From NCBI GenBank assembly GCA_018780365.1, contig JADMJR010000178.1:1-53244 (forward strand): 53,244 bases of DNA, given 5' to 3'. Position numbers and translations under genes: made by a program. Numbering within the stretch: position 1 is the stretch's first letter; every line of letters begins with the position of its first letter. The DNA comes from Acidovorax sp. Lineage in GTDB: Bacteria > Pseudomonadota > Gammaproteobacteria > Burkholderiales > Burkholderiaceae_C. Of this stretch, positions 25,821 through 35,300 are shown in pieces. Below the pieces are notes generated by a model. That model did not search any database. It saw nothing but the letters and a program-made list of their open reading frames with translations, and was not told where the DNA came from.

Positions 25821-26291
25821 TCAGTGCTGATGCCCATGCGCCCCATGCACGTGACGGTGGGCAATTTCCTCGGCCGAAGCCGCGCGCACGTCGGTCACCT
25901 TGCAGCTGAACTTCAGCGCCTGGCCCGCCAGCGGGTGGTTGCCGTCCAGGTGCACCTCGGGGCCCTTGATCTTGACCACGTTGAACACGGCGGGCTGGCC
26001 GTCGTTGCCCACACCCTGCAGTTGGCCACCCACCTTCACGCCCGGAGGGAACTCGGCCTTGGGAATGGTGCGCACCAGGCTTTCGTCGCGCGCGCCAAAG
26101 GCGTCTTCCACGGCCAGATCCAGTGCGGCGCTGAAGCCCACCGCCTGGCCTTCCAACGCGGCTTCCACCTTGGGGAAGATGTTTTCATAGCCGCCGTGCA
26201 GGTACGACAGGTTGCCCGCGTCGAGCGGCTTGCCTTCGGGCGTGGTGACTTTGTAGGTGATGGTGACGGCAGAGTCTTTGGCGATGGTCAT
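25821..26291 (-). CDS. slyD: SlyD-like FKBP-type peptidyl-prolyl isomerase
   Basis: A 156-aa FKBP-fold prolyl isomerase and chaperone with an insert-in-flap domain, closely following E. coli SlyD order: AKDSAVTITYKVTTPEGK, LEGQAVGFSAALDLAVEDAF, then GNHPLAGQALKFSCKV. The C-terminal metal-binding tail is short but His-rich (HRHVHGAHGHQH). It acts in the cytoplasm in folding and nickel handling (family knowledge). Single gene, 113 bases beyond the pirin hairpin on the same strand. Confidence 0.9.
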   Translation of the reverse strand: MTIAKDSAVTITYKVTTPEGKPLDAGNLSYLHGGYENIFPKVEAALEGQAVGFSAALDLAVEDAFGARDESLVRTIPKAEFPPGVKVGGQLQGVGNDGQPAVFNVVKIKGPEVHLDGNHPLAGQALKFSCKVTDVRAASAEEIAHRHVHGAHGHQH

Positions 26292-26318
26292 GGCGTTGCG
26301 CTTTCAATCAAAGGTGCG

Positions 26319-26367
26319 GCGCGGGGGTGGTGTGAAGCGACGGCTTGCACACCACACTCCCGCGCGG
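26319..26367. terminator. Extended stem-loop between pirin and slyD
   Basis: GTGGTGTG (26327-26334) pairs with CACACCAC (26348-26355). The inner AAGC/GCTT and outer GCGCGGG/CCCGCGC add further pairs. No T-tract follows. It probably protects or ends the pirin transcript; both flanking genes read leftward. Confidence 0.5.
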
Positions 26368-26419
26368 GTCAAAACCCCGGATTGTCCACGAGGCGCGCAG
26401 CAAGCGCCCCGGGGTGGGG

Positions 26420-27508
26420 TCAGGCCGTTGCAGCCGTGCCCGCTGCGTCTGCAGGCCGGTCTTCCTGCGCCTGGCCCGGGTAGCGCGCAAACCGCCGTGC
26501 CTCGGTGCCATGCACCGGGTCCTGGTCCGGCCAGGGCCAGCCGCCAAACTGGGTGCGGCGGTAGTCGTTCATGGCCTGCATGATCTCGGCCTGCGTGTTC
26601 ATCACGAACGGGCCGTACTGCGCCACGGGCTCGCCGATGGGCTGGCCCTGCAGCACCAGGCATTCCACGGCGGTGGTGCCGGTGTTGGTCAGTGGCCAGT
26701 CCTCCCCGGCGCGGACTTCAAGCGCGGCATGGCGGTCCACGTCCTGCGGCCCCACGCGCAGGCTGTTGCCCCCAAAGAAGTACAGCATGCGGCGCGTGCC
26801 TGGGCCTTGCGCGGCCGGCAGCGTCCACTGCGCGCCGGGTTCCAGGCGCAGCGTCCAGATGGCCACATCGCCCTCAGGCTGCGAGGCCCAGGATTCGGGG
26901 GGTGGCGACAGGGGATCGGGCGCACCGGGCAGTGCACCGGCCACCACCGTCACCGTGGTCTGGCGGCCTGCGGCGTCCGCGTGCACCAGGCGCGGAATGC
27001 GCTCGTTCCACAGCATGGTGAAGTGCGGCTCCACCATCTTGTGGCGCGCGGGCAGGTTCAGCCAGATCTGGAAGAGTTCGAGCGGGTTGGGCTCGGTGGC
27101 GTTGAGCAAGGGGAACATCTCCGAATGCACGATGCCCTTGCCCGCCGTGACCCACTGCACATCGCCGCCGCCAAACCGCGCGGCGGCACCCAGCGAGTCG
27201 GAGTGGTCGATGAGCCCCTTGCGCACCAGCGTCACCGTTTCAAAGCCCCGGTGCGGGTGGCCCGGAAAACCCGGCACGGTGTCGCCGTGGTACATGCTCC
27301 AGCCGTCCTTGCGGCTGAAGTCGCTGCCGATCTGGCGCCCCTCCAGCGACACGGCGGGTGCAAACGCGCCATTGCCTGCAGGGTAGGCATCGTCATGGTG
27401 GGCGCAGAACAGGAACGGGTCCATCGTGGGCCACAGCGGACCCAGCGCCTGGGCCTGCACGATGGGCAGGCTGGCGGCAGACGAAGACACGGTGGGGGAG
27501 GACGACAT
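26420..27508 (-). CDS. Pirin-family bicupin protein
   Basis: A 362-aa protein with two cupin halves. The N-terminal metal site is GHPHRGFETVTLVRKG (two His), with later His and Glu in VTAGKGIVHSEMF, as in pirins. The C-terminal half shows the pirin C-domain (LQGQPIGEPVAQYGPFVMNT). Some bacterial pirins are quercetinases and others bind pyruvate dehydrogenase, so the precise role is open. It is longer than the usual 230-290 aa family form. The start at 27508 has AAGGAG 6 bases upstream. Confidence 0.88.
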   Translation of the reverse strand: MSSSPTVSSSAASLPIVQAQALGPLWPTMDPFLFCAHHDDAYPAGNGAFAPAVSLEGRQIGSDFSRKDGWSMYHGDTVPGFPGHPHRGFETVTLVRKGLIDHSDSLGAAARFGGGDVQWVTAGKGIVHSEMFPLLNATEPNPLELFQIWLNLPARHKMVEPHFTMLWNERIPRLVHADAAGRQTTVTVVAGALPGAPDPLSPPPESWASQPEGDVAIWTLRLEPGAQWTLPAAQGPGTRRMLYFFGGNSLRVGPQDVDRHAALEVRAGEDWPLTNTGTTAVECLVLQGQPIGEPVAQYGPFVMNTQAEIMQAMNDYRRTQFGGWPWPDQDPVHGTEARRFARYPGQAQEDRPADAAGTAATA

Positions 27509-27667
27509 CAGGGGCTCCTTGGGTTTGCGCCACCGGCTATCGGGTAGCACGCCTGCCAAAGATAAGGCCACCGGTGACTTTCAGAAGTGCGCTGTGTGGA
27601 ACAGTGCAGTGCCGCGCACAGGACAGTGGGACAACCCTGGCGGCAAGGGCGGCCACCAGATGGCAAA

Positions 27668-27724
27668 CAAAAAAGCCTGCCAGCGCGCTATAGCATTGCC
27701 CAAATAGCTATAAAAACAATAGCA
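27668..27724. repeat. Dispersed intergenic repeat, copy B
   Basis: Contains the shared element end ATAGCTATAAAAACAATAGC and the AGCGCGCTATAG portion. It lies between the response-regulator 3' end and the pirin 5' end. Confidence 0.45.
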
Positions 27725-27754
27725 CACCTCCCCGCCAACCGAAGCCCGCCGCCT

Positions 27755-28393
27755 TCAACCGTGCACCATGCGGTGGCGCACGGCGTACATCACCAGCTCG
27801 GCGTTGCTCTCCACCCCCAGCTTGCGCAGGATGCGCGTGCGGCTGGAGCTGACGGTCTTCACGCTGATGAACATCTTCCTGCCAATCTCGGTCAGCGAGA
27901 TGCCCTGGGCGATCATGAGCATGATCTGGTGCTCGCGGGCGGACAGCTTGTGGTGTGGCGGCTGGTCGTCGTCGTTGCTGGCCGTCTGCAGCAGCAGGCG
28001 CTGGGCCGCGATGCTGCTGAGGTAGCGCCTGCCGGCGGCCACCTCGCGGATGGCGTGGATCAGCTCCTCGGACTCGGCGTCCTTCGTCAGGTAGCCACTG
28101 GCCCCCGCACGCAGCGCCACCACGGCGTACTGCTCGGCCGGGTACATGGACAGCAGCAGCACGGGCATTTTGGGGAACTCGGCGCGCAGCGATGGCATGG
28201 CCTCCAGGCCACTGCGCCCGGCCATGCTCACGTCCAGCAGCACCACGTCGAAAGCGGCGCCGCGCAGCTTGGCCAGCATCTCGCCCACATCGCGCGCCTC
28301 GTCGTCCACGCGCATGTCGGCCTCGTCCGAGAGCAGCTTGCGCAGCCCCGAACGGAAGATGGTGTGGTCGTCAACAACAAGGACTCTGATCAT
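27755..28393 (-). CDS. NarL/FixJ-type response regulator
   Basis: A 212-aa two-domain regulator. Receiver: acidic pair D8/D9, phospho-acceptor D54 (VVLLDVSMAG), K104 (GYLTKDAES). LuxR-type HTH at about residues 147-205: KLSAREHQIMLMIAQGISL, then FISVKTVSSSRTRILRKLGV. The start overlaps the kinase stop by four bases. It is the last gene of the porin/MCP/kinase unit and the evident output of that sensor. Confidence 0.93.
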   Translation of the reverse strand: MIRVLVVDDHTIFRSGLRKLLSDEADMRVDDEARDVGEMLAKLRGAAFDVVLLDVSMAGRSGLEAMPSLRAEFPKMPVLLLSMYPAEQYAVVALRAGASGYLTKDAESEELIHAIREVAAGRRYLSSIAAQRLLLQTASNDDDQPPHHKLSAREHQIMLMIAQGISLTEIGRKMFISVKTVSSSRTRILRKLGVESNAELVMYAVRHRMVHG

Positions 28394-29451
28394 GGTGTGA
28401 CGGGTATCAAAAGGTGAAGGTTGGTGCCCGCCCCGGGCACACACTGCAGGTCCAGGGTTCCACCCAGCTCGCGCGCCCGCTCCTTCATGCCGAGCAGGCC
28501 CCGCGCGTCGCTGCGGTGGGGGCCTGCCGCCAGGCCCACGCCATCGTCCCGGATCTCCAGCGACAGCTGGTTGGGAGCATCCTGCCGCAGAGACACCCAC
28601 ACCTGCCCGGCGCGGGCATGTTTGGCGATGTTGATCAGCGCCTCCTGGAAGATGCGGAACACGCTGGTCGCGCGGTCGATCTCCAGCCCGTCCAGCACGC
28701 CCGAGGTTTCCCAACGGCATGGCAGCGCATGCCGCGCCGCAAACTGGCGCAGCTCGCGCTGCATGGCCGAGGCCAGCCCCAGGTGGTCGAGCCCGCTGGG
28801 CCGCAGCTCCTCCGACATCTCGCGCACCGACTGGATGGCCTGGCGCGTGATCTGCATGAGGTCGGCCGAGATCTCCTGGAGCGCAGGGTCATCCACCCGG
28901 CGCTGGATGCGCTGCGTGTTCATCTTGATGGAGGCCAGCAACCCGCCCAGCACGTCGTGCAGCTCGCGCGCAAACAAGGCCCGCTGGCGCTCGCGCTCCT
29001 GGTTGATGTGCGCGGCCAGCTGCTGCAGGTCGGTGCGCGCCTGGCGCAGTTCTTCCTCGCGTTGGCTCTGCTCCGTCACATCGATGCCCACCCCCATCAC
29101 GGCCGGGCGCCCCCGGTACGCCATGCGCGAACCATGCACTTCAAGCAGCACGATGCGCCCTTCCTTGTGGATGGCGGGGGTGATGTAGCGCACGCTGTCG
29201 ATCTCGCCCGCGATCCGCTGGTGGTACATCTTGAGCGTGTAGTCGATGGACGAAGGTGGCACAAGGTCGCGCAGCGACATGCCCACGATCTCGGCACGGC
29301 TGCGCCCAAAAAAATGGGCCCAGGTCTCGTTCGAGTACACGAAGATTTCGTCCTGGATGACATAGATGCCCGTGATGGACTGCTCGACGATGGCCTTGAA
29401 CGACAGGTCCAGGTAGTCATCCGCAATCGGCGGGGCGGGCTGGGGCTGCAT
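28390..29451 (-). CDS. PAS-domain sensor histidine kinase (NarX/UhpB-like)
   Basis: A cytoplasmic kinase, 353 aa from the ATG at 29451. An earlier TTG at 29511, overlapping the MCP stop, would add 20 residues. A PAS domain (about 12-130; FKAIVEQSITGIYVIQDEIF, NETWAHFFGRS) is followed by a HisKA_3 dimerisation domain with ALFARELHDVLGGLLASIK (phospho-His about 165) and an HATPase with DDGVGL and GLLGMKERARELGG. No transmembrane helix is present. Its PAS ligand is unknown. It is tightly coupled upstream to the MCP and downstream to the regulator, suggesting one signalling complex. Confidence 0.9.
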   Translation of the reverse strand: MQPQPAPPIADDYLDLSFKAIVEQSITGIYVIQDEIFVYSNETWAHFFGRSRAEIVGMSLRDLVPPSSIDYTLKMYHQRIAGEIDSVRYITPAIHKEGRIVLLEVHGSRMAYRGRPAVMGVGIDVTEQSQREEELRQARTDLQQLAAHINQERERQRALFARELHDVLGGLLASIKMNTQRIQRRVDDPALQEISADLMQITRQAIQSVREMSEELRPSGLDHLGLASAMQRELRQFAARHALPCRWETSGVLDGLEIDRATSVFRIFQEALINIAKHARAGQVWVSLRQDAPNQLSLEIRDDGVGLAAGPHRSDARGLLGMKERARELGGTLDLQCVPGAGTNLHLLIPVTP

Positions 29452-29507
29452 GGGATGGGCGTGGCAGGGTGAATACAGGGCAACGGTAGGGGGCGGATGC
29501 CCGGGCG

Positions 29508-31010
29508 TCAAGCGATGGCCGCATCGGTGACGTAGGACCCGCAGGTCAGCACCAGGTCGCCATGGCGCTCGAAGTATGCCGACTTTGCCATGGTCTGCTG
29601 CGTGAGCGGGTGCAGCCAGCGGTAGCTCACATGGCCGCTGCCCTGGCGCAGCGCGGCAACCACGATCTCGGCCACAAAATGTTTGCCGTCCAGGTCCTTG
29701 AAGTTGCGCCCATCCACACCCACCAGACGGGTGTTGGTGCCATGGGCCACACAGTGCATGTCGGTGGAGTAGAGCACCAGGTAGAGATCGCGGTCGATCA
29801 GCGCGGCGTTGTGGGGCGTGTTGACCTGGGCAATCAGCGCCGCCGGGCCCTGGCTGCGCAGCAGGGCCGCCGCGCGCTGCACCAGCGCATGGGCCTCCTC
29901 GGCGCTCGCATGGGCCTGCCCACCCAGGTCGAACGACGCCACCGCCCCCACCAGCTGCAGCGCCTGCTGGTGCAGGGCGGCCACGGGCTCGGCGGCGTTG
30001 CGGCTCAGGGAGGCGTTCTGCCGGGTGAGTGCGTCCACCTCGGCGATGGACGCCCCAATGGCACGGATGCCCGCGCTTTGCTGTCCGACCGCAGCGGCCA
30101 TGGCCTCGATGGTGTGCGCCACCTGCTGCACGCCCCCCAGCAGGTCGGACATGGTCTGGCCCGTCTGCCCGGCCATGTGGGCGCCCGCGTCCACGCTGCG
30201 GGCCGCGCCTTCGATGAGGGCGCGCACCTCGCGCGAAGCCTGGGCCGAGCGGGTGGCCAGGTTGCGCACCTCGTTGGCCACCACGGCAAAACCCCGGCCA
30301 GCCTCCCCGGCGCGCGCGGCTTCCACGGCAGCATTGAGCGCGAGGATGTTGGTCTGAAAGGCAATGTTGTCGATCACGCTGATGATCTCGCCGATCCTGC
30401 GCGAGCTGCTGGTGATGCTGCCCATGGTCTCGACCAGCCGCGCAATCACCTGTTCGCCCTGGGCCGCTCGCACCAGCACGCCCTGGGCGATCTGGTGCCC
30501 GCGCCCGGCATCTTCGGCGCTGGCCTGCAGCCCCAGCGTGAGCTGCTCCATGGCGCCGTTCACATCGTCGATGGACGCGGCCAGCGTGCTCATCATGGCG
30601 GCAAAACGCGTGTGGTCGCTGCCCACATGGCCCGACGACGTGGCAATGGCCAGGGTGCCCGCGTGCACATCGCGCACGATGGCGGCGATGCGCGCCTGCA
30701 GGTGCCGCAGGTCGTCGATCAAGGGCGCCGACGGGGCCTCGCCGGGGCCATCGCGGGGGCCCTCCAGTTCACCGGCCACCAGCCGTTGAACCAGCGCGCG
30801 GGCCTGTGCCGACAGGCGCGCGTGGCGCGCGGCCCGGGCGGCCAGGGCCGTGCTGCAGGCCCCCGCGATGGCCAGGCCGGCCATGGCCCCCCATTGCGCA
30901 GGGGCCTGTGGTAACCATGCCAGCGCGGCGACTCCCCCCACCACGGAGAAAACCGAGACGGCATGTACCACCCCACCCGCGCGATCGGCCCAGTCTGCCA
31001 AGGTCTTCAT
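29508..31010 (-). CDS. Methyl-accepting chemotaxis-type protein with C-terminal Cache domain
   Basis: A 500-aa protein of unusual order. Two N-terminal hydrophobic helices (14-34 and 38-60) have almost no periplasmic loop. A signalling coiled coil follows, with the canonical hairpin tip at about 213-250 ([39 protein letters not shown]). The C-terminal single-Cache-like domain spans about 370-500 ([39 protein letters not shown]). Cache sensors are normally extracytoplasmic; here the topology puts it in the cytoplasm. It lies 50 bases downstream of the porin gene, upstream of and overlapping the kinase. The start has CGGAG 6 bases upstream. Confidence 0.88.
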   Translation of the reverse strand: MKTLADWADRAGGVVHAVSVFSVVGGVAALAWLPQAPAQWGAMAGLAIAGACSTALAARAARHARLSAQARALVQRLVAGELEGPRDGPGEAPSAPLIDDLRHLQARIAAIVRDVHAGTLAIATSSGHVGSDHTRFAAMMSTLAASIDDVNGAMEQLTLGLQASAEDAGRGHQIAQGVLVRAAQGEQVIARLVETMGSITSSSRRIGEIISVIDNIAFQTNILALNAAVEAARAGEAGRGFAVVANEVRNLATRSAQASREVRALIEGAARSVDAGAHMAGQTGQTMSDLLGGVQQVAHTIEAMAAAVGQQSAGIRAIGASIAEVDALTRQNASLSRNAAEPVAALHQQALQLVGAVASFDLGGQAHASAEEAHALVQRAAALLRSQGPAALIAQVNTPHNAALIDRDLYLVLYSTDMHCVAHGTNTRLVGVDGRNFKDLDGKHFVAEIVVAALRQGSGHVSYRWLHPLTQQTMAKSAYFERHGDLVLTCGSYVTDAAIA

Positions 31011-31060
31011 GGGATGCTCCGATCTTTTCCGGGAACCATGTCCAGGCGCCTGTCTGCAGG

Positions 31061-32020
31061 TCAGAACAGGTGCTGCAGGCCGACTTCGTAGCCGCTCTTG
31101 CGGGCCGATGCCTTGCTGTCGTGCGCAAACGTGGTGTAGACGCTGGTGCGCTTGGACAGGAAGTGGTGGTAGCCCAGGGCGAGCTTTTGCGAGGCGACCA
31201 CGTCCGCGCGTTTGTAGTGCCCGAAGCTGGCCCGGAACTGGCCTGCGCCCACAGGGACCACCGACGACAGGGCCCAGGTGCGCACGCTGGCATCGGTGTG
31301 GTCCGTGCCGCCGGCCACCATGGCGTTGAGCGTGAACGGACCGAAGTCATAACCACCGAACAGCGTGGCGAGCTTGGAGCGCCCGTCGGCGGGCTTCTCG
31401 TAGCCAAAACGCAGCTGCCAGGGGCCCGGTGCGTAACCCAGCGCAAACGAATACGGCGTCTTGTGCGGCGTGCCCGACCAGCCAGGGTTGGCGTCCTTGG
31501 CCGCCACCTGCGCGGTGAACGAGAAGGCGCCTGCATCGTAGGCATAGGTGGCGGCATCGTTGTACCAAAGGTTGCCGATGTAGCCCGTGCCCGCCGCGAA
31601 GCCGTTGGTGGTGTTGTCCCAGAACCAGGGGTCCACCAGGATCTGCGGCAGCAGTGCCGCCGTCATCTGCCGCCCCAGCGTGAGCGAACCCCAGCCGCCA
31701 CGCAGCCCCACCGACGACTCTTGTGTCCAGTAAGTGCCTGCAGGGGAGTTCAGTACCGCGCCAGGAGCGTTGGTCGAACCGCTGTCAGCATTGATCCGGG
31801 TCGCCAGCTTGAAGCTGGCCAACATGCCGCCGCCCAGGTCTTCGGTGCCGGCAAACGTGAGGTGGCTCATGGAGCCCGTGCCCATGCGCGTCTGTCCGGC
31901 CCCAATGTCTTTGCCCACGTTCAGGTCGATGCGACCCGACAGGGTGATGTTGGACTGCGCGAGAGCCGACGTGCTGGCAAGCAGTAAGGCAGCGGCGGGC
32001 AGTGTGATGCGGGCAATCAT
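31061..32020 (-). CDS. Gram-negative trimeric porin (Comamonadaceae type)
   Basis: A 319-aa outer-membrane porin with signal peptide [21 protein letters not shown] (1-21), first strand [15 protein letters not shown], the internal [17 protein letters not shown] motif characteristic of betaproteobacterial porins, and a terminal [10 protein letters not shown] ending in Phe. It is shorter than many family members (about 340-380). It is followed immediately by the MCP gene, so sensing and diffusion of the same solute may be linked. Upstream is an acyl-CoA ligase on the same strand. Confidence 0.9.
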   Translation of the reverse strand: MIARITLPAAALLLASTSALAQSNITLSGRIDLNVGKDIGAGQTRMGTGSMSHLTFAGTEDLGGGMLASFKLATRINADSGSTNAPGAVLNSPAGTYWTQESSVGLRGGWGSLTLGRQMTAALLPQILVDPWFWDNTTNGFAAGTGYIGNLWYNDAATYAYDAGAFSFTAQVAAKDANPGWSGTPHKTPYSFALGYAPGPWQLRFGYEKPADGRSKLATLFGGYDFGPFTLNAMVAGGTDHTDASVRTWALSSVVPVGAGQFRASFGHYKRADVVASQKLALGYHHFLSKRTSVYTTFAHDSKASARKSGYEVGLQHLF

Positions 32021-32114
32021 GGCGTGTGGTCTCCTTCCCTTGCAGGGATCTGTTGTGGTTGACAAAAAATGAGGGGCTGCCTGCTGCGCCCCACGGGTCG
32101 TGAGGCCTCCGGGA

Positions 32115-32137
32115 CCGCTGGCACAGGAACTCCAGCG
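32115..32137. terminator. Weak hairpin between AMP-ligase and porin genes
   Basis: CGCTGG (32116-32121) pairs with CCAGCG (32132-32137). Short and without a T-tract, it may only attenuate readthrough from the ligase gene into the porin. Confidence 0.3.
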
Positions 32138-32150
32138 CGGGGATACGGCC

Positions 32151-33821
32151 TCAGGCCAGGGCCGTCTGGTGTTCGGGTGCTGATGCCTGTGCAAACTTCT
32201 GGCGCAGGACTTTCTTGTCGAACTTGCCCACACTGGTCTTGTCGATGGCCTCGACAAAATGGATGCGGTCGGGCACTGCATAGCGGGGGATCAGGCCCCG
32301 CTCTGCCTGCTCCAGCACCAGGGTGCGCAAGGCCTGCTCGGTGGCAGAGGCATTGCCTGGGCGTCGCACCACCACCGCAATAGGCCGCTCGCCCCAGCGC
32401 TCGCAGGGCGCGGCCACCACGGCGGCCTCGGCCACGCCCGGGTGGGCAGCCAGGAGCTGCTCCAGGTCGAGCGAAGACACCCACTCGCCCCCGGTCTTGA
32501 TCACGTCCTTGATGCGGTCCACCAGCCGCAGGCAGCCGGTGGCATCGATGCGGCCCATGTCCTGGGTGTGCAGGTAGCCGCCTTGCCACAGGGCCTCGGA
32601 GGCCTCGGCATTGCCCCGGTAGCCCTGCGTGAGCCAGGGCGCACGCACCACCACCTCACCCACGGCCTTGCCGTCGCGGGGCAGCGCGTGCAAGGATTCG
32701 TCCACCACCCGCAGGTCCACCAGCGGCACGCTCCAGCCGGCGGTCAGGCGGAAGTCGTCGGGCACATCCAGGCCCGGCTGCGCAGGGCGCTGCGCCAGCG
32801 TGAGCAGCGGGCAGGTCTCCGACATGCCATAGCCCGTGAAGATGTCGATGCCCTGCGCCAGCGCCTCCTGGCACAGGTGGGGCGGCATCACCGAGCCGCC
32901 CGAGACGATCTTCCAGCCCTCGAACCGGCGCCCCTTGGCGGCGGCCAGCACCATCTGCAGCACGGTGGGCACGCCGTGCGAAAACGTCACGCCCTCGCGC
33001 GCTACCAGGTCCACGATGTGCTCGGGCCGGAAGCGGCCCGGATAGACCTGCTTGACCCCCATCAGCGTGGCCACAAACGGCAGGCCCCAGGCGTGCACAT
33101 GGAACATCGGCGTGAGCGGCAGGTACACGTCGCCCCGGTGAAAACGCTGGTGCTGCGGACTGGCCGCCAGGCCCGATGCCGCCGCCAGCGTGTGCAGCAC
33201 GATCTGGCGGTGGCTGAAGTACACCGCCTTGGGCAGGCCCGTGGTGCCGGTGGTGTAGAACGTGGTGGCCAGCGTGTTTTCGTCGAAGTCGCGGAACGCA
33301 AAGGCCGTGGGCTGCGCGGCCATCAGGGCCTCGTATTCGCCCACCGTCGGCAGCGGCGTTTGTGCGGGTTGCGCATCCTGCAGCAGCACGATGCGCTGGA
33401 GTTGCGGCAGGCGCGGGTGGATGGCTTCGAGCACCGGCAGGAAGTCGGCGTGCACCAGCAGCGTGGTGGCGCCGCTGTGGTCCAGCGCATAGGCGATCTG
33501 CTCGTTCGACAGCCGGATGTTCACCATCATCAGCGCGGCGCCCATCATGGGCACGGCAAAGTAGCTCTCCAGATAGCGGTGGCTGTCCCAGTCCATCACC
33601 GCCACCACATCGCCCGCCCCCACACCCAGCGACTGCAGCATGTGGGCCTGCTGCGCGATGCGGCCCACAAAACCCCGGTAGGTGGTGCGAAACAGGTCGC
33701 GGTACACGATCTCCTGGTCCGGGGCATTGGCCAGCGGGGTGTGCAGCAGCTGTTTGATGAGCAGCGGGTAGCTGTAAGCGGACGGGGTGCGCTCGATCAC
33801 GCGGTCTTCGGGGGTCTGCAC
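32151..33821 (-). CDS. AMP-forming acyl-CoA ligase (long/medium-chain type)
   Basis: A 556-aa member of the ANL superfamily that adenylates a carboxylic acid and joins it to CoA. P-loop TTFYTTGTTGLPKAV around residue 180, A5 motif TGYGMSETCP, A7/A8 hinge with the GCLRLVDRIKDVIKTGGEW motif, and a C-terminal catalytic lysine in KTSVGKFDKKVLRQK. The start is GTG at 33821, chosen for the AGGAG 6 bases upstream; no ATG is suitable. The substrate is unknown; fatty or aryl-alkanoic acids are possible. It is divergent from a binding-protein gene. Confidence 0.88.
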   Translation of the reverse strand: MQTPEDRVIERTPSAYSYPLLIKQLLHTPLANAPDQEIVYRDLFRTTYRGFVGRIAQQAHMLQSLGVGAGDVVAVMDWDSHRYLESYFAVPMMGAALMMVNIRLSNEQIAYALDHSGATTLLVHADFLPVLEAIHPRLPQLQRIVLLQDAQPAQTPLPTVGEYEALMAAQPTAFAFRDFDENTLATTFYTTGTTGLPKAVYFSHRQIVLHTLAAASGLAASPQHQRFHRGDVYLPLTPMFHVHAWGLPFVATLMGVKQVYPGRFRPEHIVDLVAREGVTFSHGVPTVLQMVLAAAKGRRFEGWKIVSGGSVMPPHLCQEALAQGIDIFTGYGMSETCPLLTLAQRPAQPGLDVPDDFRLTAGWSVPLVDLRVVDESLHALPRDGKAVGEVVVRAPWLTQGYRGNAEASEALWQGGYLHTQDMGRIDATGCLRLVDRIKDVIKTGGEWVSSLDLEQLLAAHPGVAEAAVVAAPCERWGERPIAVVVRRPGNASATEQALRTLVLEQAERGLIPRYAVPDRIHFVEAIDKTSVGKFDKKVLRQKFAQASAPEHQTALA

Positions 33822-33885
33822 GCTGGTCTCCTGGCGTTCTTGTAAGAGTGCACCGAGCGTAGGCAAAGGGCTGCGGCCTGGATGC

Positions 33886-33897
33886 CAGAAATTTCTG
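33886..33897. promoter_or_regulatory. Palindrome CAGAAATTTCTG
   Basis: A perfect 12-base palindrome in the divergent promoter region between the acyl-CoA ligase and the binding protein. A related imperfect form, CAGGGAATTTTCTG, occurs at 35323-35336, upstream of the hydrolase gene. Confidence 0.4.
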
Positions 33898-33960
33898 TAC
33901 GGCAGGGCAGATAAGTCCATGCCGCAGGGGACTCCCATGGCGGAAAAGTCTGGCGCGCCG

Positions 33961-33974
33961 GGCAGAAAAATCCC
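33961..33974. promoter_or_regulatory. 14-mer shared upstream motif, copy 1
   Basis: GGCAGAAAAATCCC, identical to the copy at 35301-35314, occurs in the promoter region of the binding-protein gene. Two copies in different promoters suggest one regulator; the identity is unknown. Confidence 0.45.
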
Positions 33975-34031
33975 GCAGACGGCCGCCGCCCCTGCACCCA
34001 GCATCGCGCACCACAACTCAAGGAGACATTG

Positions 34032-35171
34032 GTGCAGCATTTTTTCTGGCGCAGGCTGGTCGTTATCGGAGGGCTGTGCGGGGCCCTGTCAGCGGGCGCT
34101 GCGCCCGTGGCGGAGCTGGTGGTGGGGCAGTCGCTGCCCCTGTCGGGCGAGCAGGCGGCGCTGGGGCGGCAGCTGCGGCTGGGCGCGGACCTGTGGTTCG
34201 CCCATGTCAACGCCACGGGCGGCATCCAGGGCGTGCCCATCCGCCATGTGGTGCTGGACGACGCCTTCGACCCACCCAGCGTGGTGCGCAACACGCGCCA
34301 GCTGGTGCAGCAGGAGCAGGTGTCCGTGCTGATGGGCTACCCGCAGGCACAGGGCGTGCGCGCCGTGCTGGCGCAAAAGCTGCTGGCGGCATCGGGTGTG
34401 CCACTGCTGGGGCCCGCCACGGGGGCCACGTGGCTGCGCGAGCCGGTGCACCCCCAGGTGTTCCCTGTGCGCACCGGCCACGCGGGCGAGGCCGAACACC
34501 TGGCCGGGCACCTGGCCACGCTGGGGGCACGCCGCATCGCCATGGTACACGCGGCCGACGAAGACGGCCTCGGTGCCGTTGACGCCTTGCGCGCAGCGCT
34601 CACCCGCAAGGGACTCACCCTGGCAGGAGCCGCCACACTCGGCCCGGAAGGACCCGACGCCGCGGTGACGACCCTGCGGGCGTTGCGGCCCGAGGCCATC
34701 GTGCTCATGGCTCCCACACGCCAGGTCGCCGCATTCGCCAAAGCGTACCGAGGCACGGGCGAAACGGCACAACTGCTGAGCTTTGCGCGCGCCGACCACC
34801 AGGAGGTGCTGGCCCAGGTCGGCTCCACGGTGGCACGGGGCATGGGCTTCACGCAGGTGGTGCCTTATCCCTACGGCGGTGCCCGGCCGCTGGTGCGCGA
34901 ATACCGGGCGCTGCTGGCCACCTACGGGCCCATGGACGCCGCCCCCAGCTACGCGGGCTTCGAGGCGTTCATCGCCGCCAAGGTGCTGGTGGAGGCCCTG
35001 CGGCGCGCTGGGGGCACAGCCTGGCCACCCGGCCGCGTGGCCACTGCGCTGGAACAGCTGGGCACGCTGGACCTGGGCGGGTTGGTGGTGCGCTATGCCC
35101 GGGGCGAACGCCAGGGGGCCCGCTACGTGGACTTCACCGTGCTGGGCAGCGGGGGGCAGCTGCTGCGCTGA
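34032..35171 (+). CDS. Branched-chain-type ABC substrate-binding protein
   Basis: A 379-aa periplasmic binding protein of the LivK type-1 fold. Signal peptide 1-24 (GGLCGALSAGA), then LVVGQSLPLSGEQAALGRQL, DDAFDPPSVVRNTRQLVQQE and VLMGYPQAQGVRAVL. The start is GTG at 34032, with AGGAG six bases upstream; a TTG three bases earlier is spaced too close. No livHMGF genes are next to it, so it is an orphan receptor or a sensor. It is the first rightward gene after the ligase promoter. Confidence 0.85.
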   Translation: MQHFFWRRLVVIGGLCGALSAGAAPVAELVVGQSLPLSGEQAALGRQLRLGADLWFAHVNATGGIQGVPIRHVVLDDAFDPPSVVRNTRQLVQQEQVSVLMGYPQAQGVRAVLAQKLLAASGVPLLGPATGATWLREPVHPQVFPVRTGHAGEAEHLAGHLATLGARRIAMVHAADEDGLGAVDALRAALTRKGLTLAGAATLGPEGPDAAVTTLRALRPEAIVLMAPTRQVAAFAKAYRGTGETAQLLSFARADHQEVLAQVGSTVARGMGFTQVVPYPYGGARPLVREYRALLATYGPMDAAPSYAGFEAFIAAKVLVEALRRAGGTAWPPGRVATALEQLGTLDLGGLVVRYARGERQGARYVDFTVLGSGGQLLR

Positions 35172-35199
35172 GGCCTCGGTTCCGCCGGCATTCCCCACA

Positions 35200-35267
35200 A
35201 AGCTACAAAAACAATAGCAATTAACCTAATACAGAAGCGCGCAAAGGCCCTATTTTTCTCAAAATTC
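35200..35267. repeat. Dispersed intergenic repeat, copy C
   Basis: Begins AAGCTACAAAAACAATAGCA and ends GGCCCTATTTTTCTC, matching the ends of the repeat family. It sits just after the binding-protein stop. Confidence 0.45.
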
Positions 35268-35300
35268 ATCGACAAAAGCCACTCCGAGGCAGGGACAGCA

